Of a stretch of DNA of 64,000 bases, positions 1-8,422 are shown one piece after another. The notes beneath the pieces were generated by a model. The model was not told where the DNA came from. It did not search any database and worked only from the letters and a program-made list of their open reading frames with translations. Source of the stretch: Pelomonas sp. SE-A7 (GTDB lineage Bacteria > Pseudomonadota > Gammaproteobacteria > Burkholderiales > Burkholderiaceae_C); contig NZ_JAUASW010000003.1 in the NCBI RefSeq assembly GCF_030345705.1, forward strand, positions 594,149-658,148, given 5' to 3'. A program made the position numbers and the translations under genes. How positions within the stretch are numbered: the first letter of the stretch is position 1; the number at the start of each line of letters is the position of its first letter.

Positions 1-794
1 GGCTGCGCCTCGAGGGCTCGGTCTGGATCAAGGCCGGCGAGGAAAACCTGGGCGGCCCCGGCCGCATCGCCCTGCTGCGGGCCGTGGCCGAGCAGGGCTC
101 GATCACGCAGGCGGCCAAGGCCTATGGCATGAGCTACAAGGCCGCCTGGGATGCGATAGACGCGATGAACCGCGTGGCCGGCGAGCCCCTGGTCGAACGC
201 AGTACCGGTGGCCGCGGCGGCGGCTCCACGCGGCTGACCGAGCGCGGCGCACGCCTGGTCGAGCGCTACACGCAGATCGAGGCGGTGCACCGCCGCTTCC
301 TGGGCCTGGTCGATGCCGCAGCGGTGGACCTGGACCGCGAGTTCTCGCTGCTGGACGTGATCAACATGAAGGCGAGCAGCCGCAACCAGTTCCAGGGCGT
401 GGTGACTTCGCTGCGCGAAGGCGCGGTCAATGACGAGGTCGAGATCGAGATGCCAGGTGGCCAGCCGCTGGTGGCCATCATTCCGCGCGAAAGCACGGCC
501 GAGCTGGGCCTGCGCGTCGGTGTGGCCGTGATGGTGCTGATCCAGTCTTCCAATGTGCTGCTGGCCACCGGCCTGGACGGCGCCCGGGTCTCGGCCCGCA
601 ACCAGCTGGCCGGCAAGGTGAAGGCGCTGCGGCCCGGCGCGGTCAATGCCGAGGTGGAGCTGGAACTGGCCGGCGGCAGCCTGCTGGTGGCCACGGTCAC
701 GCAGGCCAGCGTGCAGGCCCTGGGCCTGAAGACCGGCAGCAAGGCCACGGCCCTGGTCAAGGCCTCGGACCTGGTGCTGGCCGTGCTGGCCTGA
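1..794 (+). CDS. modE: ModE-type molybdate-responsive regulator, 5' end cut by window
   Basis: The frame is open from base 3, giving 263 visible residues, about the length of the whole ModE family (around 260), so only a few N-terminal residues are missing. A LysR-like winged helix (ALLRAVAEQGSITQAAKAYG, then SYKAAWDAIDAM) is followed by two tandem MOP/TOBE molybdate-binding modules, each beginning with ARNQ or SRNQ and containing GAVN-EVE-E. In known ModE proteins the MOP domains bind molybdate and the dimer represses molybdate transport genes. The GTG at 84 is internal to the HTH and is not the start. No transporter genes are visible downstream; they may lie upstream of the window. Confidence 0.9.
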   Translation, partial: LRLEGSVWIKAGEENLGGPGRIALLRAVAEQGSITQAAKAYGMSYKAAWDAIDAMNRVAGEPLVERSTGGRGGGSTRLTERGARLVERYTQIEAVHRRFLGLVDAAAVDLDREFSLLDVINMKASSRNQFQGVVTSLREGAVNDEVEIEMPGGQPLVAIIPRESTAELGLRVGVAVMVLIQSSNVLLATGLDGARVSARNQLAGKVKALRPGAVNAEVELELAGGSLLVATVTQASVQALGLKTGSKATALVKASDLVLAVLA

Positions 795-884
795 GCGGGG
801 CCGCACGGCGCGGGTTTCCTCCCTGCTGCGGCCGGCGCGACGGCGCCAACATCGGCGTCGCGCCGATCCGGCGAGGAGACTTCG

Positions 885-1280
885 ATGACCCCTTTGCTCA
901 AGCTCGTGCTCTGCATGGCCTGCATCACCTGGCTGCTGCTCTTGTTGGCCAGCCTGATCAAGGCCAAGGGCTGGACGCCCGCCGGCTTTCTGCTGGCCCT
1001 GGGCAACCGCGACAACATGCCCGACCCCGGCGTGTTCGCCGGCCGCGCCGACCGCACGGCCAAGAACACGCTCGAGGCCTTCGTGCTGTTCACGGCCATT
1101 GCCCTGGTCGCCCATGTCTCCGGCGTGCAGTCGCCGCAGATCCTGCTGGGCGCCCAGGTCTTCTTCTGGTCGCGCATCGCCTACATCGCGCTGTACTACC
1201 TGGGCGTCGCCTATGTGCGCACCGCCGTCTGGATCGCCGGCAATGTCGGCCTGGTGATGATCATCATGGCGCTGCGCTGA
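885..1280 (+). CDS. MAPEG family integral membrane protein
   Basis: This 131-residue protein has about four hydrophobic segments and the MAPEG pattern of a polar loop after helix 1 (GNRDN, then FAGRADRTAKNTLEAFVLF) and a YYLGVAYVRT stretch in helix 4. MAPEG proteins are membrane proteins of the glutathione/eicosanoid metabolism superfamily; the bacterial members are mostly uncharacterised. GGAGA lies a few bases before the ATG. The gene stands alone between modE and a convergent acyltransferase gene, separated from the latter by only 9 bases. The substrate cannot be inferred. Confidence 0.8.
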   Translation: MTPLLKLVLCMACITWLLLLLASLIKAKGWTPAGFLLALGNRDNMPDPGVFAGRADRTAKNTLEAFVLFTAIALVAHVSGVQSPQILLGAQVFFWSRIAYIALYYLGVAYVRTAVWIAGNVGLVMIIMALR

Positions 1281-1289
1281 GCCGCGGCT

Positions 1290-2723
1290 TCAGGCGCCCA
1301 GCGACTGCCACTCCGCCAGCGCTGCCCGCAGATGGCCGGCCAGCCTGGCCACGTCGGGCAGGGCCTTGCCACAGGCCATCAGGCCGAATTCCAGCGAGTC
1401 GCCATAGCTCTGCACCGTGATGTTCAGGGCCATGCCGTGGACCACGATGGAGCTGGGGTAGTTGGTGACCATGCGGGCCCCGGCCAGGTAGAGCGCCTGC
1501 TGCGGGCCCGGCACGTTGGAGATGGCCACATTGGCCAGGGCCGGCAGCTTCTCGGCGGCCCGTGCCGCACCATAGAGACGGGCCGCGCCGGCCATCAGCC
1601 AGGGCAGGCCCAGCGAAGGAAAGTCCAGCGGCATCAGCTGCTTCAGCGTGCCCAGCGAACCCTTCATCGCCTGGGAGGCGGCCAGCACATGGGCCAGGCG
1701 CTTGCGCGGATCGGCGATGTGGGTGCCCAGGGTGACGGTGCTCATCGTGGCCTGGTTGTTCGAGGCCGTATCGCCCGCCGCTCGCAGCGAGACCGGCACG
1801 GCCGCCACCAGCGGCTTGCGCGGCAGCTCGTGTTTCTCCAACAGCACTTGTCTTAGCGCCGTGCCACAGAGATAGAGCACCGCATCGTTGAGACTGGCGC
1901 CGGCCTGCTTGCGCAGCTTGTGCAACTCGGCCAGCGGCAGGCTGACGGTGGCGAAGCTGCGCGTGGCCGACACGCTCTGGTTGAAGCGGGTGCGCGGCGC
2001 CAGCTTCAAGGGGCTGCCAGCGGCGCTCTTGCCCTTGAGCAGGCCCAGCAGGGCGGCGCCGGCATCGCCGGCCGATCCACCCAGGGTGCCCAGGGTGCCG
2101 GGCAGGCTGCGGGCGATGTTCAGCACCTGCTGGGCCTGGTGCATCAGGGCACCGCGCATCAGGGCCAAGGTGCCGGCCTCGGGCCGGTGGTGCAGCGGCC
2201 GGTCCGGCAGCTCGCGCGGCACCGGGCCCAGGTCCAGGATCACCGCCGCCAGCGCCACCGCGGCCTGGCCGTCGACGGCGGCGTGATGCAGCTGCGTGTA
2301 GAGCGCGACCCGCCTGGCGCCGTCGTCGGGCGAGGGCGCCAGGTCTTCGAACACATGGAACTTCCACAGCGGCCGGTCGCGCGGCAGCAATTGCGGATGC
2401 AGGCGGGCCACGGCGTCTTCCAGCGCCAGCAGGCCGCTGCCCGCCGGCAGCTCCACCGACACCACATGCTGGTCCAGGTCGGGCTGGGCATCGACCCAGG
2501 CCGGGTTGACCAGGTTCAGCCCCACCGAGGCCAGGCGCCGGCGCAGCGCCGGCAGATGCGGCATTCGCTTCTTCAGATGGGCCCGCAGCGCATCGACGAA
2601 GCGGCCCTCGAAGCCGGCCGGCAGCTCCAGCACATGCAGGGCGCCCACATGCATGGGCATCTGCTCCGTCTCCAGGAACAGAAAGCTCGCATCCAGTCCG
2701 GCCAGTTGCTTGATTGCCGCCAT
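1290..2723 (-). CDS. Wax ester synthase / diacylglycerol acyltransferase (WS/DGAT)
   Basis: The 477-residue product has the WS/DGAT N-terminal signature (LDASFLFLET), the active-site HHxxxDG motif (LHHAAVDG, His146-His147), the later NDAVLYLCGTALR motif and the C-terminal SNVPGP motif of the DUF1298 half. These enzymes acylate long-chain alcohols or diacylglycerol with acyl-CoA to make storage lipid. I place the start at the ATG at 2723 because GGAGGG sits about 8 bases upstream; an ATG 27 bases further out is in frame but has no ribosome binding site. It is a single gene with no lipid-metabolism neighbours. The choice between wax ester and triacylglycerol as product cannot be made from sequence. 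Confidence 0.88.
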   Translation of the reverse strand: MAAIKQLAGLDASFLFLETEQMPMHVGALHVLELPAGFEGRFVDALRAHLKKRMPHLPALRRRLASVGLNLVNPAWVDAQPDLDQHVVSVELPAGSGLLALEDAVARLHPQLLPRDRPLWKFHVFEDLAPSPDDGARRVALYTQLHHAAVDGQAAVALAAVILDLGPVPRELPDRPLHHRPEAGTLALMRGALMHQAQQVLNIARSLPGTLGTLGGSAGDAGAALLGLLKGKSAAGSPLKLAPRTRFNQSVSATRSFATVSLPLAELHKLRKQAGASLNDAVLYLCGTALRQVLLEKHELPRKPLVAAVPVSLRAAGDTASNNQATMSTVTLGTHIADPRKRLAHVLAASQAMKGSLGTLKQLMPLDFPSLGLPWLMAGAARLYGAARAAEKLPALANVAISNVPGPQQALYLAGARMVTNYPSSIVVHGMALNITVQSYGDSLEFGLMACGKALPDVARLAGHLRAALAEWQSLGA

Positions 2724-2751
2724 CGCATGCCCTCCAGAGCTGCGGAGCATG

Positions 2752-4833
2752 CTAACTGCTGCGGCGCAGCCTCAGCTCGAACACCACGCCGCCCTCGACA
2801 TTGCGGGCCGCGATCTCGCCGTCCATCTTGGCCAGGTAGGTCTTGGCGACGAACAGGCCTTGGCCGCGACGCTCGCCTTGGCCCTGGGGCTGGTCGGACA
2901 CGCCGTATTCGAAGATCTTGTCGACGAGACCCGGGCCTATGGCCGGACCCTGGTTGTGGATCTCGACGATGGCGCCGCTGTCGTCGCTGGTAAGGCTCAG
3001 CGAGATCGGCGTGCCAGCCGGCCGGTAGCGGTCGGCATTGCGCAGCACATGGGTGACCACGTCCTCCAGCGAATAGGCATCGGCCTTGACCCAGACCGGC
3101 TCGCCGAGTGCCGCGTACCGAACATCGGCGATGTCGGCGAACTGGGCATTGGCGGCCACCTCCTTGAGGAACTGGTCCAGGTCCAGCCGACCCGCATCCA
3201 GCGTGGCCGAGGCGATGGCCTCGCTGGGCGAGGCGGCACCGTAGAGCACGCGCACCGCCTGCTGCATGCGCTGCAGGTAGCGGAAGCTGGGGTCTTCGGG
3301 CGCGCCATGCAGGACCAGCAGCGACTGCAAGGGCGACATGATCTCGTGACCCACGGCATGCCACATGTCGCGCTCATGCTCGGCCCGCAGATGCTCGCGG
3401 CGCAGGCTGTCGCGCACCCGCTCCAGCAGGTCGGCCATGGAGCCGGCCAGGATGCCGACCTCGTCGCTGCCGCGCAGGTCGGCCACGTCGAGCTGGCCCA
3501 GGCGCTGCTCGACCTGCGGATGCTGGACCTCGTAGGACACGGCCGCCGCACGCCGGGTCAGGCGCGCTACGCGCCGCATCAGGCCCAGGGTGATGATCAG
3601 CCAGGCCAGGGCGATGGCGGCCAGCATGGCGCCGACCAGCCAGGAGGCCCGCGCCGCGCTGGCGCTGAGGGCGCGGTCCAGGCTGCGCCAGTCGCCATCC
3701 AGGCGCAAGTCATAACGACCCAATGGCGTCGCCACGGAATCATCGGCCCGCAGCTGCGGTACCTGGACCTGAACCGGCAGACGGCGTATCAGCCGGGTCA
3801 GCCAGGGCGAGGGCAGCTCGTCCGGATCGACCGCGCCGCGCAGCACCGAGACCGGCTTGCCGTCGCGGCTGATGGTCAGCGTCTCGCCCGCCTGCAGGCT
3901 CGCGCCCACGCCGGCCAGCGAAACCGAGGGGGGCAGCAGCTCACCGGCATTGCTGTCGAACAGCGGCGGCGCGCCGTCCGGCGCCAGCAGCTCGACCCGT
4001 AGCGCGATGGCATAGAGGTCGACCGGCGGCCAGGCCATGGCCGGCTTTTCGAACAAGGCCTCGCGCCAGGCCTCGACCGGCAGCCGTATCGAATACAGCG
4101 TGCGGCGCGGGCAGTCCGCACCGCTGCTGCCAGCCAGGCAAGGCCCTTCGCGCCACAGCCAGCCGCGGAAGTCGCGCTGAGGCCGCGCCGAGGCGGCCAG
4201 CTTGTCGCCGCCTCCGATGAAGCCGGTCAGCCGGCCGAGCTGGCCCTCGCCCGCCGAACTCATGGCCTCGAAGGGGGCGATCCATTGCCAGTCCTGGCTG
4301 CGCATGGTCAGGGTGATGCGGGCCCGGTGCAGCTCGGCCAGGTCCAGCGCGCCGCGTTCGCGGCCTTTCAGGGGGCCGGCGTCCAGGCTGCCGACCAGGT
4401 AGATGAAACCGCCGGCCGAGGCCTTGCTGCCCACGGCCACGCAGAGGCTGGCGCCGGAGCGGAACTGCAGGGCGCAGCCCGACATCTCGACCACGCGCTG
4501 GGCCTTGGCCGGGTCGTCGAAATCGATGGCCGAGAAGGGCAGCAGCAGCGGCGTGATAGGCCGCCCCGCCTGCAGCCCCGGGTTCAACAGGGCCAGCTGG
4601 CCCGTGGGATGGCGCAGCTGGGCCGCGACCTCGCCCAGCGAGCGCTTGAAGCCCTGCTCGTAGCGCTGGTAGCTGCGCTGCTTTTCTTCCAGCAGCAGCG
4701 AGACCGCCAGCGCCAGCGTGGCTGCGGCCAGCAGCAGGAACACGCCATGGAAGACGATGCGGCTGCGGAAGGCGGCGAGGCCGAGGCGCGGCACCTCGTC
4801 CAAGCGGGGCAACTCGACGCTGCCTAGCTTCAT
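2752..4833 (-). CDS. Membrane sensor histidine kinase
   Basis: The 693-residue protein has a transmembrane helix near residues 26-48, a large periplasmic region of about 340 residues, a second helix near 395-418, a HAMP-like linker, a dimerisation/phosphoacceptor helix with GHEIMSPLQSLL (phospho-His at about His496) and a C-terminal HATPase domain with NADRYRPAG, GPGLVDKIFEYGVSD and GQGLFVAKTYLAKM. It should autophosphorylate and pass phosphate to the partner regulator. Its start overlaps the regulator stop by 4 bases (ATGA), so the two are translationally coupled, regulator first. The periplasmic domain matches no sensor I recognise, so the signal is unknown. Confidence 0.88.
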   Translation of the reverse strand: MKLGSVELPRLDEVPRLGLAAFRSRIVFHGVFLLLAAATLALAVSLLLEEKQRSYQRYEQGFKRSLGEVAAQLRHPTGQLALLNPGLQAGRPITPLLLPFSAIDFDDPAKAQRVVEMSGCALQFRSGASLCVAVGSKASAGGFIYLVGSLDAGPLKGRERGALDLAELHRARITLTMRSQDWQWIAPFEAMSSAGEGQLGRLTGFIGGGDKLAASARPQRDFRGWLWREGPCLAGSSGADCPRRTLYSIRLPVEAWREALFEKPAMAWPPVDLYAIALRVELLAPDGAPPLFDSNAGELLPPSVSLAGVGASLQAGETLTISRDGKPVSVLRGAVDPDELPSPWLTRLIRRLPVQVQVPQLRADDSVATPLGRYDLRLDGDWRSLDRALSASAARASWLVGAMLAAIALAWLIITLGLMRRVARLTRRAAAVSYEVQHPQVEQRLGQLDVADLRGSDEVGILAGSMADLLERVRDSLRREHLRAEHERDMWHAVGHEIMSPLQSLLVLHGAPEDPSFRYLQRMQQAVRVLYGAASPSEAIASATLDAGRLDLDQFLKEVAANAQFADIADVRYAALGEPVWVKADAYSLEDVVTHVLRNADRYRPAGTPISLSLTSDDSGAIVEIHNQGPAIGPGLVDKIFEYGVSDQPQGQGERRGQGLFVAKTYLAKMDGEIAARNVEGGVVFELRLRRSS

Positions 4834-5531
4834 CCCTTGGTCCAGCGGAAGCCGCGCATGGGGACGTTTTCAATGCCCTCGAACGACGGATCGATCTCCT
4901 TGAAGGCCTCGCGGATCGCGCTGACATGCTTGCGCACGTTGTCGCGGTTGCGGCCGCTCTTGACCACCTCGAACAGCTGCTCGTAGCTGACCACTTCGCC
5001 GCGGTGCTGGGCCAGCGTGGCCAGGATGCGCTGGGCGGTCAGCGGCAGATTGATGCGCTGGCCGCGCCAGGTCGGGCTGCGCTGCCACAGCGGGTCCAGG
5101 CTCAGCTCGGGGTCAGGTGTTGCCACAGGGACGGTAGCCGGCTTGCGGGCCTTGGCGGCGCGCAGCATGTCCAGGAAGGTCTCTATGAACTCGGCCTCGT
5201 CGAAGGCGGTCTTCTGCAGGTAGTCCCAGGCGTCCAGCGCCTTCATGATGCCGCGGTAGATGGCGGCCGGCATGGCCGACACCACCAGCACCGGCGTGCC
5301 TTGCTGCAGCTTGTTGATCGCATTGATCAGGGCCACGCCCGCATGGCGCTCGCGGCCCAGCTCTATGTCCAGCACCACCAGGTCGTAGCCGCCACCGGCC
5401 AGGGCGGCCTCGGCGGCATCGCGGTCGAACCACTGGTCGATCTGCAGCTCCGGCCGGGCGGCGCGTATCCAGCCGACCAGCTGGTCGCTGGTGGGGCGGT
5501 CGTCTTCGATGACGGCGACTCGATTGGTCAT
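4830..5531 (-). CDS. Two-component response regulator with winged-helix output domain
   Basis: The 233-residue protein starts with a receiver domain: acidic pair Glu9-Asp10-Asp11, phosphoacceptor Asp55 (YDLVVLDIELG), Ser85 and Lys107. Residues about 140-233 form a DNA-binding domain of winged-helix type (LTAQRILATLAQHRGEVVSY, then NVRKHVSAIR and MRGFRWTKG), close to the OmpR class in layout although divergent. It is the first gene of a two-gene operon with the histidine kinase at 2752-4833 and is divergent from the SPFH gene at 5675, with about 140 bases between them that could hold regulatory sites for both. Confidence 0.87.
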   Translation of the reverse strand: MTNRVAVIEDDRPTSDQLVGWIRAARPELQIDQWFDRDAAEAALAGGGYDLVVLDIELGRERHAGVALINAINKLQQGTPVLVVSAMPAAIYRGIMKALDAWDYLQKTAFDEAEFIETFLDMLRAAKARKPATVPVATPDPELSLDPLWQRSPTWRGQRINLPLTAQRILATLAQHRGEVVSYEQLFEVVKSGRNRDNVRKHVSAIREAFKEIDPSFEGIENVPMRGFRWTKG

Positions 5532-5674
5532 GGCGGCCGATTATGGGAGGGGCCAGGGCAGGCGCCTGTGAAGATTTCTTCCGCGCCCCGGAACGCAGCC
5601 ACCCGCCGGCCGCCTTGTGGCTTCCACCCCTGAAATCGAATCATGCAGCCATCGCAACACGGAGGAACCCAGCG

Positions 5675-6871
5675 ATGGACACGACGAATCTGAGGACCCA
5701 GCTTTCGCAACTGCCGGCCGCCATCCGCAGCGCCCTGCCCCCGGTCAACGGCCGCCTGCTGGCGACCCTGCTGACGGCCGGTGTGGTCGGTGGCCTGGCC
5801 TATGGCCTGGTCAGCCATCCGCCCTTCTACACGGTGCAGCGCGGCGAAGCGGCGGTGCGCACCAATCTGTTCAGCGGCGAGACCAGCATCTGGCGCGAAG
5901 GCCGGGTGCTGATGCTGCCCGGCGTGCATGAAGTCCGCGGCCTGCCGCTGCAGGACCAGAGCTACCGCGCCGTCTCCATGAGCCGCGCCGACGGCACGGC
6001 GCCGCTGCAGTCCGTCGAGGGCCTGTCGCTGGGCCTGGACCTGAGCGTGCGCTACGCCATCGATCCGGCCCGGCTGGCCCTGCTGTCGCGCAGCCTGCCC
6101 GACAACATCGAGCGCGACCTGGTCGAGCCGGCCCTGCAGGGCGTGGCCTACCGCCTGATCGCCCGCCACACGGTGCGTGAGGTGTTCTCCAGCAAGCGCG
6201 CCGAGATCCAGCAACAGCTGGAAGCCGAGCTGCGCGTGCGCCTCGCCGCCGACGGCCTGCTGCTGCGTGGCGTGCAGATAGGCAAGGTCGACCTACCGGC
6301 CGACTACCGCAAGGGCATGGACGCGCTGCTGGCCGAAGGCCTGTCGACCGAGAAGATGCGCTACACGCTGGAGCTCAAGGACAAGCAGGTCAAGCAGAGC
6401 GAGCTGGAAGGTGCGGCCGACAAGGTGCGCCGCGAACTGGCCGCCGAGGCCGCGGCCCGCGAGCAGGTGATCGCCGCCAAGGCCCAGGACGAGGCCATGA
6501 AGTACGTGATCCCGCTCAAGCAGCGCCAGATCGAGCAGCGCCAGCTGGAAGCCGAGGCCGCCAATGTGGCGCGGGTCAAGATGGCCGAGGGCTCGGCCCA
6601 GGCCCGCCGCATCGAGGCCGAGGCCGAAGCGCAGGCGCGCCAGAAGCTGGCCGATGCCGAGGCCTACCGCCTGGCCCAGCTGGGCAAGGTCAATGCCCAG
6701 CAGATGGCGGCCGAGGGCGAGCTGATCACCCGCCATCCGCTGCTGGTGCAGAAGACCCTGGCCGACAAGCTCTCGGACAAGGTGCAGGTCATCATCGCGC
6801 CCCCGCCGGCGGCCGGCGGCTTCATAGGCAATGGCCTGCTGGGTGCCAACAAGACCGAAGCCAAGGAGTAA
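5675..6871 (+). CDS. SPFH/prohibitin-family membrane protein
   Basis: The 398-residue product has one transmembrane helix near residues 28-46, an SPFH domain (PPFYTVQRGEAAVRTNLFSG, later LDLSVRYAID and LIARHTVREVFSSKR) and a long charged coiled coil at about 215-345 rich in Glu, Ala, Lys and Arg. SPFH proteins form large ring or cage assemblies at membranes and often work with proteases or envelope quality control. The ATG at 5675 has GGAGGA 8 bases upstream; the open frame extends further 5' without support. The next gene starts 7 bases after its stop, so the two are probably co-transcribed. Confidence 0.85.
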   Translation: MDTTNLRTQLSQLPAAIRSALPPVNGRLLATLLTAGVVGGLAYGLVSHPPFYTVQRGEAAVRTNLFSGETSIWREGRVLMLPGVHEVRGLPLQDQSYRAVSMSRADGTAPLQSVEGLSLGLDLSVRYAIDPARLALLSRSLPDNIERDLVEPALQGVAYRLIARHTVREVFSSKRAEIQQQLEAELRVRLAADGLLLRGVQIGKVDLPADYRKGMDALLAEGLSTEKMRYTLELKDKQVKQSELEGAADKVRRELAAEAAAREQVIAAKAQDEAMKYVIPLKQRQIEQRQLEAEAANVARVKMAEGSAQARRIEAEAEAQARQKLADAEAYRLAQLGKVNAQQMAAEGELITRHPLLVQKTLADKLSDKVQVIIAPPPAAGGFIGNGLLGANKTEAKE

Positions 6872-6877
6872 GCCGCC

Positions 6878-8404
6878 ATGACACGCATCCTCCGTTCCCA
6901 CCGCGTCCGCCAGGTCGGCCTGGTGATGGCCCTCGCCCTTGCTGCCGCCTGGATGCAGACCTGCCAGGCGGCCGACAAGAATGAAACGCAGAAGCCACTC
7001 GGTGCCGGCCTGGTGCTGCAGGACCAGGCCTCGCTGCGCGGCGCGGCCCGCGACTCGGCGCCGCTGCAGGCCCAGCTCTGGCGCGGCGAGGCGCTGGAAA
7101 TCCGCGGCGAGCGCCAGGACTTCGTCAATGTCTGGGACTACCGGCGCGAGCGCGGTGGCTGGCTGCGCAAGAGCCAGGTCTACCGCCTGCCTGCCGACCC
7201 GAACGAGATGCTGGCCGCGCTGCGCCTGGTGCGCCAGCAGGCCGGTGCCGAGGCGCTGGGCCTGGGCCTGGGCGCGGCCTATGTGCAGGCGGCCTCGCGC
7301 GAGCAGCTGAACGGCCTGGCCGGCGCCGAGGTGCTGGACGCCCTGGGCACGCTGGCCGAACGCATTGCCGACCGCGCTTCGCAGGGCAACAAGCAGAACG
7401 AAGCCGTGGTCGCGGCCCAGCTCGACGTGGCCGCCCGCTACGGCCTGCGCTTCACCGGCCTGGAGCAGGCCGATGGCCGCATCCAGCTCTGCTATGACGG
7501 TGATGCTTTCCGCCGCGTGCTGTCGCTGCCGGCCGCGCCCGAGCAGCAGGCCCGCGCCGCCCTGGCCCTGACCCGGCCCGACTGCGTCAATCCGGTGGCC
7601 ACGCCGACCGAGCGCGAAGCGCATGACGGCTGGCGCGCCGAGGTGCTGGACCGGGTCGAGCTGCAAGACCTGGCCCCGCATTGGAAGAACCGCGTGCTGA
7701 TGCGCCGCGCCGCGGTCCAGGCCAGCCTGGCCTTTGCCCGCAGCAGCCGCGACGCTGCCGGCTCGACCCAGTCGGCCCGCCTGGCCCTGGAGGCCATGGG
7801 CAGCATCCAGCTGCTGGAGATCGCCGAGGACGACCAGTCGGCCTGGAATGATGCGGCCATGCGTGTCAATGCCGTGCGCTGGGCCGCGCTGCCTCGGCCG
7901 GAGTCGCAAACGCTGGGCGCCGGCCTGCGCCTGCTGAGCAGCCGCGGCAGCAGCGAAGGCGAGACCTGTGTGGTTCTTCAGCAGGAAGCGAGCAAGGCCG
8001 AGCTGGCCCGCCGCTGCAGCCATGGCCAGGTCTGGCTGGCCTCGGCTTCGGCCAATCGCGAAGGCACGGCGGTGGCGCTGGCGGTGCAGTCGCTGGATGG
8101 CTGGCGCGAGCTCTGGGTGTTCTCGCGCAAGGGCCGCGAGGCCTGGCGCCTGCAGGTGCTGCCGCCGGCCGTGGCCACGCCGGGCCTGGGCTATGCCGAA
8201 TTCGCCGGCTGGGTGCCGGGCGGCCAGCAGCTGCTGGTCAGCCGCGAGTCGCGGGCCGAGGGCCGCTACCTGCGCCGCAGCTTCGAGCTGCTGTCGCCGG
8301 ACACGCTGACGACCGAGCGCCAGGCGCCGGAAGCCCAGCAGCTGGGCGCCTTCCAGCGCTGGCAGGACCCGGCCTGGAAGCGTGCTTCGCTGGCCCTGCG
8401 TTGA
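6878..8404 (+). CDS. Secreted SH3-like domain protein of unknown function
   Basis: This 508-residue protein has a signal peptide ending near residue 30 (ALAAAWMQTCQA) and a bacterial SH3-like module at about 45-105 (SLRGAARDSAPLQAQLWRGE, then NVWDYRRERGGWLRKSQVYRL), a fold usually tied to peptidoglycan or envelope protein binding. The rest, about 400 residues, is Ala/Leu/Arg-rich and not assigned to any family by me. It follows the SPFH gene by 7 bases and probably acts with it in the envelope; this is inference from position only. No catalytic motif is apparent. Confidence 0.7.
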   Translation: MTRILRSHRVRQVGLVMALALAAAWMQTCQAADKNETQKPLGAGLVLQDQASLRGAARDSAPLQAQLWRGEALEIRGERQDFVNVWDYRRERGGWLRKSQVYRLPADPNEMLAALRLVRQQAGAEALGLGLGAAYVQAASREQLNGLAGAEVLDALGTLAERIADRASQGNKQNEAVVAAQLDVAARYGLRFTGLEQADGRIQLCYDGDAFRRVLSLPAAPEQQARAALALTRPDCVNPVATPTEREAHDGWRAEVLDRVELQDLAPHWKNRVLMRRAAVQASLAFARSSRDAAGSTQSARLALEAMGSIQLLEIAEDDQSAWNDAAMRVNAVRWAALPRPESQTLGAGLRLLSSRGSSEGETCVVLQQEASKAELARRCSHGQVWLASASANREGTAVALAVQSLDGWRELWVFSRKGREAWRLQVLPPAVATPGLGYAEFAGWVPGGQQLLVSRESRAEGRYLRRSFELLSPDTLTTERQAPEAQQLGAFQRWQDPAWKRASLALR

Positions 8405-8422
8405 TGATGAGCCGGACGGCGC

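Noticed and set aside
1264..2367. Long open frames opposite or out of phase with chromosomal genes, such as 1264-2367 (-), 6293-8023 (-), 18120-20237 (-), 23169-25502 (-) and 38699-41215 (-)
   Set aside because: They are Ala/Gly/Arg/His-rich or low-complexity shadows of genes with clear protein families and have no family match of their own.
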